This document shows, piece by piece, positions 1 through 5,677 of a stretch of DNA of 6,330 nt. The notes below the pieces were generated by a model. That model saw only the letters and a program-made list of their open reading frames with translations. It searched no databases and was not told the DNA's origin. Position 1 is the stretch's first letter. Every line of letters begins with the position of its first letter. Location: contig JASHRR010001476.1 in assembly GCA_030037185.1 (NCBI GenBank), positions 1 to 6,330 of the forward strand. The letters run 5' to 3'. Position numbers and translations under genes: made by a program. This DNA is from Xanthobacteraceae bacterium (lineage in GTDB: Bacteria > Pseudomonadota > Alphaproteobacteria > Rhizobiales > Xanthobacteraceae).

Positions 1-23
1 AGTCAGACCGGCGACAACATGGT

Positions 24-34
24 CCCCCCCCCCC
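24..34. repeat. Poly-C homopolymer tract (11 C)
   Basis: A run of eleven C residues directly follows ATGGT at 19-23. Long mononucleotide runs are slippage-prone and are also a common site of sequencing error. No convincing gene spans it, so there is no evidence that it switches a reading frame. It is recorded as a sequence-quality or mutation-prone spot. Confidence 0.8.
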
Positions 35-77
35 GAGGTAACGAAAGGTGCTCGCGCCGACATTCATGCCGGGCGAG

Positions 78-206
78 TTACTGTTGCAGCCAAAGGTCAA
101 TGCATCTAGACAAGAAACGGAGCCGTCAGAGATGCCCGGCAACCAATACTGCCGCATCCTCAAGCGCGGAGACCGCTACCGGGGCGCGTTCAGAACCTCC
201 GGGGGG
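78..206 (+). pseudogene. Possible IS110/IS1111-family transposase relic
   Basis: The plus-strand frame through 78-206 reads LLLQPKVNAS, then about 15 unrelated residues, then RILKRGDRYRGAFRT. From memory of the family, IS110-type transposases have a C-terminal stretch of the form 'LVPKxNSSGGK...GRISKxGDRYLRxLF'. The order PK-N-S ... RI-KRGDRY-RG-F matches, with the Leu after RY missing and an insertion of several residues in between. No intact transposase flanks it on either side and the frame continues into unrelated sequence. If correct, this is a short, heavily eroded fragment. The motif is short, so a chance match is possible; the call is tentative. Confidence 0.3.
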
Positions 207-256
207 TCGGGCTATTTGATCGCAACTCATAGGCTTCATTCGCCTTCCGGGCGCGA

Positions 257-286
257 CCTCTCGCCCCCCTCGCTTGCGGAGAGAGG
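257..286. repeat. Imperfect palindromic element, possible terminator
   Basis: CCTCTC at 257-262 pairs with GAGAGG at 281-286, and the loop contains CGCTTGCG at 271-278, itself a small CGC/GCG inverted repeat. Elements of the form 'CCTCTCCC..GCTTGCGG..GAGAGG' are familiar as dispersed palindromes in Bradyrhizobium-like genomes (recalled, not searched). It lies about 50 bases past the stop of the minus-strand metallopeptidase gene, so it could end that transcript. The stem is short and no T tract follows, so a classical intrinsic terminator is not supported. Confidence 0.35.
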
Positions 287-337
287 CCGGAGTTTCAATC
301 CGGGGACGAGGGCAGGCAACGGCGACGAGGTCTTTGA

Positions 338-1231
338 TCAGAGCTGCGGCGCGCGAAATGTATCGCAGCTCGCCACCTCACCGGATTTCAGGCCGTTCAC
401 GAACCAACGCGTGCGCTGTGCCGAAGAGCCGTGTGTGAAAGCATCCGGCACCACGTAGCCTTGGCTTTGCCGCTGCAATCGATCATCGCCGATCGCGGAA
501 GCCGTCTGCAGAGCAGATTCTACATCCCCCGGTTCGATGAAGTGCCACTTCTCCTGGCCGCGGTTCGCCCACACGCCGGCCAGGCAGTCCGCTTGCAGCT
601 CAACCCGCACCTGCAGGTTATTGGCCTGCGCCTTGTCCATTCCCTGCTGGGCTTGCTGAACCTGCGGGAGCAAGCCCAGCAGATTCTGCACGTGATGGCC
701 GATCTCGTGGGCGATCACATAGGCCTGCGAGAACTGGCAGGTCTTGCTGCCGACATCGCAGGCGCCGAATCGTTGCTCAAGATCCCGGAAGAAACTTGTG
801 TCAAGATAAACCTTCTGGTCTTTCGGACAATAGAACGGACCCATCGCGGCTACGGCAGATCCACAGCCTGACCATGTTGCTCCGGAAAACATCACCACGG
901 TCGGTGGCATGTAGGTTTTGCCGGCTTGGGCAAAAATGTCTGTCCACTCCGCTTCTGTACTGCCCACGACCGCGGACACGAACTGGCCCATCGCATCGGA
1001 TGGGGTTCCAGTGCCGGTGGTTGAGCGGGAATCCACTTGTTGTGTTTCGCGTCCTCCGGACATCATCTCCGCGCCCCCAATGAGCACCCGCGGGTCGATG
1101 CCCAATGCCCAGCCGAGGAGGCCAAGCAGGACCATGGTGCCGATGCCGAAACCGCCCCGCCCCCCCGGGAAGCTCATTTCGCCGCGCCGATCTTCGATTC
1201 TTTCGCTTTTCGGCAGTTCATCAAGACGCAT
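338..1231 (-). CDS. ypfJ: YpfJ-type neutral zinc metallopeptidase
   Basis: This encodes a 297-residue membrane-anchored protein of the neutral zinc metallopeptidase family (E. coli YpfJ, KPN_02809 type). The N terminus (SERIEDRRG, residues 9-17) matches the SDNVEDRRN-like start of YpfJ and supports the ATG at 1231. A single hydrophobic segment at about residues 29-45 should anchor it, followed by a Ser/Thr/Gly-rich linker (about 58-80) and the catalytic domain. The zinc motif HEIGHH is at 175-180, and ELQADC at 211-216 carries the likely third ligand. Other family hallmarks are MGPFYCP (130-136), AIGDDRLQRQSQG (246-258) and FTHGSSAQR (265-273). Length is normal for the family. It overlaps the upstream DUF937 gene by 11 bases, suggesting translational coupling; only a weak GAGAAAG precedes the start. 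The family is well defined but its substrate is unknown. Confidence 0.93.
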   Translation of the reverse strand: MRLDELPKSERIEDRRGEMSFPGGRGGFGIGTMVLLGLLGWALGIDPRVLIGGAEMMSGGRETQQVDSRSTTGTGTPSDAMGQFVSAVVGSTEAEWTDIFAQAGKTYMPPTVVMFSGATWSGCGSAVAAMGPFYCPKDQKVYLDTSFFRDLEQRFGACDVGSKTCQFSQAYVIAHEIGHHVQNLLGLLPQVQQAQQGMDKAQANNLQVRVELQADCLAGVWANRGQEKWHFIEPGDVESALQTASAIGDDRLQRQSQGYVVPDAFTHGSSAQRTRWFVNGLKSGEVASCDTFRAPQL

Positions 1232-1703
1232 GACTTGCTTTCTCTGCGGATCGTCGTCCTTCTGGCTGCGACAGTTCCGCCACCGTTGGGAGTCGGCCGT
1301 TAGGTGTCAGCTTGTCGACGAGGCCAGGAAGAACCTGTGACAATTGCCGGGTGAGGTCTTCCTCTGAAAGTCCCGATCGCTGGGCAAGCGTCTTTATGAT
1401 GTCGGGGCCGAGAGCCGAACCGAGCCGACCAGGCGAAACTGGCTGATTTTGACCTGAGCCAATCCAGGAATTGGCTACGCTGCCGAGCCCACCCTTCTGA
1501 AGTTTGCTCGGAAGGCCACCTAACCCTCCAAGAAGGCCGCCGGCTCCTTCGTCGGACGCCGGCTGTGACCCCGTCGCACGCCCCGGCTCGCCTCCTCTAA
1601 ACAAAGCACCCGAAGCCAGCAGGGCAAGCAGAGCGAGCAGCAATGGTTTTCCGATATTGCCACCGGGAACGGATGAGCGGATCATATCTTCCAGGCCCGC
1701 CAT
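1221..1703 (-). CDS. YidB-like DUF937 protein
   Basis: This 160-residue protein has a C-terminal half resembling E. coli YidB (DUF937). LQKGGLGSVANSW (68-80) corresponds to the family's 'LqsGGLG...sW'. It is followed by NQPVSPGRLGSALG (86-99), an all-alpha stretch GLSEEDLTRQLSQVLPGLVD (111-130), and KLTPNGRLPT (131-140). The N-terminal part differs: a hydrophobic run LLLALLALLA (21-30) suggests a membrane segment, and a Gly-rich linker lies at 53-64. The ATG at 1703 has a good ribosome site, GGAGAAAG, about 5 bases upstream. It starts 37 bases after the GlsB-like gene ends and overlaps the next gene, so it is the middle member of a three-gene unit. YidB function is not established; homeodomain-like folding is known for the family. 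A role with the neighbouring envelope proteins is inference. Confidence 0.85.
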   Translation of the reverse strand: MAGLEDMIRSSVPGGNIGKPLLLALLALLASGALFRGGEPGRATGSQPASDEGAGGLLGGLGGLPSKLQKGGLGSVANSWIGSGQNQPVSPGRLGSALGPDIIKTLAQRSGLSEEDLTRQLSQVLPGLVDKLTPNGRLPTVAELSQPEGRRSAEKASHAS

Positions 1704-1740
1704 AGTCTTTCTCCATTGGCTTTGCGACTAGTTCTTGGCA

Positions 1741-1998
1741 TCACGCGCGCCGGCGGCCTGTAAGTGCGTTGTACATCAGAAGCACCACGATCGAGCCCAC
1801 CGTCGCGACAATCATGCTGTAGATGTTCAAACCCGTAACCCCGGTTGCTCCGAACAGATCAAACAGAAATCCGCCCACGATGGCGCCGACGATCCCGAGC
1901 GCGATATTGAGAAAGAAACCTTGGCCTTGCTCATTAACGACCTTGCTTCCAATGAACCCGGCAATCAGACCAAGTATGATCCAGCTAATGATGCCCAT
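1741..1998 (-). CDS. GlsB/YeaQ/YmgE family small membrane protein
   Basis: This 85-residue integral membrane protein belongs to the transglycosylase-associated (GlsB/YeaQ/YmgE) family. The N terminus MGIISWIILGLIAGFIGS is the typical family start, so ATG 1998 is chosen although no clear Shine-Dalgarno is visible. Three hydrophobic segments are expected at about residues 3-18, 28-49 and 55-76. The Gly-rich second segment (GIVGAIVGGFLFDLFG, 35-50) is the family hallmark, and the short tail TGRRRA is basic. Length is normal for the family. Members are often induced by stationary phase or stress, but the molecular activity is unproven. As the first gene of the apparent operon, its promoter should lie in the repeat-bearing region 1999-2349. 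The family call is firm; the function is not. Confidence 0.93.
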   Translation of the reverse strand: MGIISWIILGLIAGFIGSKVVNEQGQGFFLNIALGIVGAIVGGFLFDLFGATGVTGLNIYSMIVATVGSIVVLLMYNALTGRRRA

Positions 1999-2349
1999 GA
2001 GTCAGCCGCGTTGCCAAAGCGTTTGCTGTCCCGCCAAGAGGCCTGAGCCTAGTTGTCCTTTCCCGGATGGATGGACACAAGTTACTAGACTTCCGCGCGA
2101 ATCCGCGTGGGTACCTGTCCACTTGTCCCCTCGGATGTTGTTCCAACGGGTGCCCGGCGATATTTGTTCCAGCCGATGCCCAGAGATATTTGTTCGCGCA
2201 ACGATATTTGTTCCAAATGGTACGCGCCGATAATGGCGCCGTTTCCGGTCGACGCGTAGCCGCGCCACCCGTACTGACGCGTGACGCGCTCGAGGTAATA
2301 TCTCATCCCAACCGCTTACGAGGTTTCCAAAAAAGGGCCAAGAAAAACG
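1999..2349. other. Non-coding, repeat-dense intergenic region
   Basis: About 350 bases lie between the end of the aldo/keto reductase gene and the GlsB-like gene. Open frames here (88, 73 and 187 codons) share no recognisable family and are broken up by the repeats, so they are not called. Contents: GGACACAAGT (2073-2082) facing ACTTGT (2121-2126), the repeat array at 2133-2228, and a small hairpin GCGCC/GGCGC (2224-2228 and 2235-2239). The leader and promoter of the three-gene unit must be in here, but no clear -35/-10 pair was identified. Confidence 0.6.
2133..2228. repeat. Four imperfect tandem repeats, 26-base period
   Basis: There are four successive units at 2133-2158, 2159-2184, 2185-2202 and 2203-2228. 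The core GATATTTGTTCC appears intact in units 2 and 4, as GATATTTGTTCG in unit 3 and degenerate (GGATGTTGTTCC) in unit 1. Units 1 and 2 also share TGCCC in the second half. The TTGTTC cores start at 2138, 2164, 2190 and 2208, giving spacings of 26, 26 and 18 bases; unit 3 lacks 8 bases. This could be a multi-repeat end of a lost IS21-like element, a protein-binding array, or an iteron-like remnant. The sequence alone does not decide. Confidence 0.75.
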
Positions 2350-3174
2350 TCAATCCCAATCCGGTGCGCCCGACCAGTCGACCACCCGCGTGCCCTCAAG
2401 CGCGAGGCTACGAATCTCATCCATCTCAGCAGCATCAAGTTCGAAATCGAAGACCGCTATGTTCTCTTCCAGCCGCTCGCGCTTGGAGGTTCGCGGTATT
2501 GCGATCGCGCCTTCCTGGACGAGAAACCGCAGGCTCACCTGGCCTGGCGTCTTGCCGTGACGCAGGCCGATACGTTGCAGCTTTGCGTCATTTCCCGCTC
2601 GCCCGCGCGCGATCGGGCTATAAGCGGTGACACAGAGGCCGTGGCGCCGGCAGGCGGCGACCACCTTCGACTGATCGAGGTATGGGTGCCACTCGATCTG
2701 GTTGGTGACGAGCGGCTCGGTCGCAAGCCGCACCGCCGCCTCGATAAGCGGCACGGTGAAGTTCGAGACGCCGATATGCCGGGTAAAGCCCGCCAGCTTC
2801 ATCCGGCACAGCGCCGCCATGGTCTCGGCCAGAGAAATGCGGGGGTTCGGCCAATGGATCAGCAGCAGATCGACGTTGGAGAGGCGAAGCCTGGCGAGAC
2901 TTTCCTTGGTTGCACGCTCCAAATCGGCAGGTGCAAGATGATCTGGCCATACCTTGGTGGTGATGAAGACGTCATCGCGACTGACGCCGGACGCACGCAG
3001 TCCCTGGCCGACCTCTCGTTCGTTGTCGTACATCTCGGCCGTGTCGATGTGGCGGTAACCGAAGCGCAGCGCCAGCTCAACCATCCGGGCGCAAGTGCGG
3101 CCGCGCAAATCCCAGGTGCCGAGACCGATGGCCGGAATGCGGGCGCCGCCGGATGTCACGACAGGTATGTCCAT
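2350..3174 (-). CDS. Aldo/keto reductase
   Basis: This 274-residue protein is a soluble NADPH-dependent oxidoreductase of the aldo/keto reductase superfamily, closest in style to bacterial 2,5-diketo-gluconate reductase-like enzymes (DkgA/DkgB). The catalytic tetrad is complete: Asp44 and Tyr49 in GYRHIDTAEMYDNE, Lys74 in TTKVW, and His107 in LLLIHWP. GVSNF (about 135-139) follows, and IPRTSKRERLEEN near residue 226 is the cofactor-binding signature. Length fits the shorter members of the family. It would reduce aldehydes or ketones in the cytoplasm; the substrate cannot be read from sequence. ATG 3174 begins the canonical N terminus. The leader has only a weak ribosome site and a duplicated 10-mer. 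It stands alone: a non-coding gap lies on each side. Confidence 0.93.
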   Translation of the reverse strand: MDIPVVTSGGARIPAIGLGTWDLRGRTCARMVELALRFGYRHIDTAEMYDNEREVGQGLRASGVSRDDVFITTKVWPDHLAPADLERATKESLARLRLSNVDLLLIHWPNPRISLAETMAALCRMKLAGFTRHIGVSNFTVPLIEAAVRLATEPLVTNQIEWHPYLDQSKVVAACRRHGLCVTAYSPIARGRAGNDAKLQRIGLRHGKTPGQVSLRFLVQEGAIAIPRTSKRERLEENIAVFDFELDAAEMDEIRSLALEGTRVVDWSGAPDWD

Positions 3175-3175
3175 T

Positions 3176-3195
3176 ATTCTAGCCCATTCTAGCCC
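3176..3195. repeat. Tandem duplication of a 10-mer
   Basis: ATTCTAGCCC occurs twice head to tail at 3176-3185 and 3186-3195. On the minus strand this is GGGCTAGAAT repeated just before the reductase ATG. It occupies the ribosome-binding position of that gene and gives only a poor Shine-Dalgarno. A short slippage duplication is the simplest reading; an operator is possible. Confidence 0.9.
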
Positions 3196-3620
3196 GAACT
3201 GAGATCATCGTGCATCAATGCGGGCAGCCTCGTAGCCGGATTGAGCTGAAGCGATGCCCGCGAGCCCATCAATGGCCGTTGACGGAGAGGTTTTCAACAG
3301 TCCGCTGACTTGACGGTTGCAGCGACGTAGGGGCGCCCCCGATCCGGTGATCGCAATTCGCAAGACCTCCCTTGCCGATTGGTCGCAAGACGGGCGTGGA
3401 TGCTCGCGACAAGCGCGGCGATGACGCTGGAGAGACCGATTCAACCATATCGGAAACTGCGCTAAGCGAGACGAGTGCCGTCTTCGTCTCCTTTCAACCG
3501 GTGAACTGCCTCGCACGCAAGTAATGGCGTGGAGCGGTGGGCGCACGATCGTGTCGACCGGCAACCAGGTCCATCACTCGCAAATCGCTTCGTTATCAGG
3601 TAAAAAGACCCAAACAGCGA

Positions 3621-3627
3621 AGGGAGA
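3621..3627 (+). promoter_or_regulatory. Ribosome binding site deciding the start at 3633
   Basis: AGGGAGA lies 5 bases before the ATG at 3633. It selects that start over an in-frame ATG 32 codons upstream at 3537, which would add a basic, non-signal-like leader (MGARSCRPATRS...) that does not fit the family. Confidence 0.8.
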
Positions 3628-3632
3628 CCGCC

Positions 3633-4511
3633 ATGAGCGATTTCGTAATCGCGCCGCACTTTCGGCTGCAGGAATGGGTCGCGGAGGAAAAGGGCTACTT
3701 CGCCGTTGAGGCCCTCCAATACGAGTTCCGCGAAACCATGGATTCGCGAGACGCCAGAAGCCACCACATCGGCAATCAGGTCGGCGCCTATCAGACGCTT
3801 GAATCGGGCCGCACGTGCAACGTCAGCGGCGCCTGCCACTGGACTATGAATGTTGCGGCTTCGAACGGTCACGGCAAACTCTATGCCGATTGCTATTCGC
3901 TCGCGCCTTGCGCGGTTTTCGTTCCACCGGATTCGCCCGTGAGGTCTCCCTCCGACCTTTCCGGCGTCCCGATTTCGGTCGGCTATCAATCGGGCAGCCA
4001 CTACGCGACCATTCAAGGGCTGGAGCAGTACCTCAAGCCCGAACAGATCAATCTGTCGTTCAACGACGGTCTTCTGTTCAGCCGAATGGAATTGCTGATC
4101 GACCGGAAGGTGCCTGCCGCGTCGCTGTTCAGCGGACCGTACTATTTCGTCGAGCAGTTGGGATTTCGCAAGGTCATCGACACCACCTTCATGATGGCTT
4201 CGATGATCACCGGTACGCCGGACCCTGAGGACGTCCGCAAATACTTCCGCGCTTTGCGCCGGGCGCAACGCGATATCGATCTGCGTCCGGAACTCTTCAC
4301 CCATTATTATAAAAAAGAATTCCCGCTGCGCTTTCACGACCAGATGGACACACGCCGATGGGGCCCGGGCGAGCGTCTCGTGTTCGAGCCGTATACCAGG
4401 GAAACATTCGAGGATTCCTTCGAATGGATCGCGCGCCATGGCATCTTCCGCCGTGAAGAAATGGGAAGCGGAACCTACGAAAATTCGATCTTCATGCCCG
4501 CCGCGAAATAG
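3633..4511 (+). CDS. Leaderless NMT1/THI5-like substrate-binding protein
   Basis: This 292-residue protein resembles the periplasmic-binding-protein-like fold of the SsuA/ThiY/NMT1 group (COG0715 style). Supporting features are EEKGYFAVEALQYEF (18-32), matching the family's 'aeekGyFaeeGL' start, DLSGVPISVGYQSGSHYATIQ (108-128), matching 'dLkGKkigv..gs', and a C-terminal helical part with RALRRAQRDIDLRPELF. No signal peptide or lipobox is present: the protein begins MSDFVIAPHFRLQEW. It is therefore predicted cytoplasmic, unlike a normal ABC transporter binding subunit, and no permease or ATPase gene is adjacent. Two cysteine pairs stand out, C62/C68 and C87/C93, both CX5C, with His44, His45 and His69 nearby. 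A stand-alone ligand sensor or an enzyme on this fold (as in THI5 or dihydroxyphthalate decarboxylase) is possible; the CCCFC motif of THI5 is absent. The gene is intact; the function is open. Confidence 0.82.
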   Translation: MSDFVIAPHFRLQEWVAEEKGYFAVEALQYEFRETMDSRDARSHHIGNQVGAYQTLESGRTCNVSGACHWTMNVAASNGHGKLYADCYSLAPCAVFVPPDSPVRSPSDLSGVPISVGYQSGSHYATIQGLEQYLKPEQINLSFNDGLLFSRMELLIDRKVPAASLFSGPYYFVEQLGFRKVIDTTFMMASMITGTPDPEDVRKYFRALRRAQRDIDLRPELFTHYYKKEFPLRFHDQMDTRRWGPGERLVFEPYTRETFEDSFEWIARHGIFRREEMGSGTYENSIFMPAAK

Positions 4512-4617
4512 CCTCTGCGTTTTGTTTTCGGTTGGCAGGCATGTCCACCCCTCCGTGCGAAGGGCAAATCATGTATCTCGAGCTAAGTTCCTTCCGGCTG
4601 CAGGCTCAGACGACGGC

Positions 4618-4636
4618 ACCGATGTGTCCCATCGGT
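4618..4636. repeat. Perfect 7-bp inverted repeat (hairpin)
   Basis: ACCGATG (4618-4624) and CATCGGT (4630-4636) form a perfect stem around the 5-base loop TGTCC. GGTACC and a second GGTAC follow directly. It lies about 107 bases after the binding-protein stop codon and has no T tract, so an intrinsic terminator is weakly supported. Its position just past the 3' end of the integrase relic also allows it to be an IS or integrated-element end. Confidence 0.6.
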
Positions 4637-4712
4637 ACCGGGTACATTTCAGGCACATAACATCAATGAGGTAGATTGAACACATCGAGAACATTCGCCC
4701 AATTTCATAGGA

Positions 4713-5074
4713 TTACGACCCAAGAAGTCCTTTGGTGAGAGCGCCATTAACCGCTGCTGAAGCACCGCAGGGTCGTGGCCGCACCGGGCGGCGACGATAT
4801 GAACGCCGCCGACGCCTTCGTCGAGGAGCAACGTCCCGTGCGTCCCGCATAGATCGTGGAGACGCAGATCCTTGAAGCCCAAGGACGTCGCCCTACGTGC
4901 GAATATCTTGCTCGTAGCATTTGGGCGGCGCGCCGTCGTCCAGGTCGATCGGCGCACGTTCTGCGGCGGGTTCGAGAACATCAGCGCCTCGGCCGGAAGC
5001 TTCACCAGTGCAAGGTTGACTGACACACCATCTGGTACGCTGCCAATGAGGCGCAGGTACTTCTCCTTGGGTCT
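4713..5074 (-). pseudogene. Tyrosine recombinase (phage-type integrase) relic
   Basis: The minus-strand frame from about 5074 reads KYLRLIGSVPDGVSVN, LVKLPAEALMF and ATSLGFKDLRLHDLCGTHGT, then LLLDEGVGGVHIVAARCGHDPAV, the C-terminal catalytic half of a site-specific integrase. The box that should read HDLRGTH has Cys (codon 4847-4849, TGC for an expected CGC) in place of the catalytic Arg. After GHDPAV at about 4766 the family sequence stops. The usual tail resumes in another frame as ASAAVNGALTKGLLGS and ends at a TAA at 4713-4715. The segment that should carry the nucleophilic Tyr is missing. The N-terminal half, including the first catalytic Arg, is also gone: a TGA at 5075-5077 and an IS relic sit directly upstream. 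The open frame itself continues to 4649. The product cannot be an active recombinase. Confidence 0.85.
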
Positions 5075-5103
5075 TCAGGAAATCGAGTGGGTGATTTGAG
5101 GGA

Positions 5104-5250
5104 TCATAGCGGCGGAGGCATGCATGTGAGAACCTTGAGGCGAAGATGTTCTTCGTCGCCCAGGCCGTAGGCGCGTCGCTGGAAGACTCGGATTTTGTTG
5201 TTGAGGCCTTCGACAAAGCCAAGCGAGACTTTGTTTTCTGGCTTGACGAC
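5104..5250 (-). pseudogene. ISL3-like transposase, 3' fragment
   Basis: The minus-strand frame ending at TGA 5104-5106 reads VVKPENKVSLGFVEGLNNKIRV and RRAYGLGDEEHLRLKVLTCM near its end. VEGLNNKI followed by RRAYG is the C-terminal catalytic region of ISL3-type DDE transposases; the Glu of VEGLNNK (codon 5209-5211) is the likely third acidic residue. Only about 48 residues remain. Upstream of about 5250-5280 the frame no longer resembles a transposase and runs antisense to a different small ORF. Sequence after the stop, down to about 5070, reads CCCACTCGATTTCCTGAAG on the minus strand, which is probably the terminal inverted repeat of the element. It abuts the integrase relic, so the element probably inserted there before most of it was deleted. 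Confidence 0.75.
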
Positions 5251-5318
5251 GCGTACTTGCTCGGCTGCGGCTCTTTGACGGGGATCGTTGCCCCCGATGC
5301 GCGAGTTATCTGCCTGCC

Positions 5319-5564
5319 ATGACCAACGAAGCCATTGTGGAAATACTCCGGCAGTTACGGCAGGAGATGTCCAACGTCCGAACGACACTTGCCGGTTGCT
5401 GCAGCCGAACCGTCCAGCAATTGCGCTCGGCTCTCAGCAAACTCGAAAAGGAAAGCGCCACGCACCTCGAGGTGGAAGCCATCCACGGCGATCTGCATCG
5501 CCTCCACCAGGAGGTTTCCGAACTGCTGGCCCGTCTGGAACGTGTAGAACACGACCACCGGTAA
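5319..5564 (+). CDS. Hypothetical small coiled-coil protein
   Basis: This encodes 81 residues of no recognised family. Nearly the whole chain is predicted helical with spaced Leu/Ile/Val: IVEILRQLRQEM (6-17), VQQLRSALSKLEKE (32-45) and LHRLHQEVSELLARLERVEHD (59-79). It looks like a soluble two-part coiled coil with a CC pair in the AGCCS turn between helices. Codon third positions are mostly G or C, as in the neighbouring real genes, which favours coding over chance. Against it, no clear Shine-Dalgarno precedes ATG 5319 and competing frames overlap it on both strands. It lies between a transposase fragment and a winged-helix gene, so it may be cargo of lost mobile DNA. The function is unknown. 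Confidence 0.5.
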   Translation: MTNEAIVEILRQLRQEMSNVRTTLAGCCSRTVQQLRSALSKLEKESATHLEVEAIHGDLHRLHQEVSELLARLERVEHDHR

Positions 5565-5677
5565 GGCCTGCGCCATGTGTCGTAGACGGGGAGTTCAGCG
5601 AGGTGACCCCTACTGCGGAGCGGCCCGATGATTGACGCGCTGTATGGGGCTGCGGCGCTGCGGCGTCTGTTCGGCCA

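Larger units (their letters stand above)
3175..3632. other. Intergenic gap between divergent genes
   Basis: These 458 bases separate the divergently transcribed reductase and binding-protein genes, so both promoters are expected here. ATTCTAGCCC is tandemly duplicated (3176-3195) immediately before the reductase start. A 119-codon minus-strand frame (3205-3564) is Arg-rich, shows no family features and is not called. No convincing -35/-10 pair, hairpin terminator or RNA gene was seen. Confidence 0.5.

Noticed and set aside
431..871. 146-codon plus-strand frame
   Set aside because: It is antisense to the zinc metallopeptidase, whose catalytic motif and full family match leave no room for it.
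2002..2306. Minus-strand frames across the repeat array (88 and 73 codons)
   Set aside because: Their translations just reflect the DNA repeats in different frames (LEQIS- and TNIS-like strings). There is no family and no start context.
2557..3192. 211-codon plus-strand frame over the reductase
   Set aside because: It is a shadow of the aldo/keto reductase, which has all catalytic residues on the other strand.
3205..3564. 119-codon minus-strand frame in the intergenic gap
   Set aside because: Arg-rich composition, no recognisable motif, no ribosome site, and it runs under the leader of the divergent gene. It is best read as chance.
3462..4439. 325-codon open frame on the minus strand, antisense to the binding-protein gene
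   Set aside because: It is a shadow of the plus-strand gene, which has family features and a good ribosome site. The antisense translation shows no domain.
5649..5664. GCTGCGGC repeated twice
   Set aside because: A two-copy 8-mer in GC-rich DNA after a gene end; too short to mean anything by itself.
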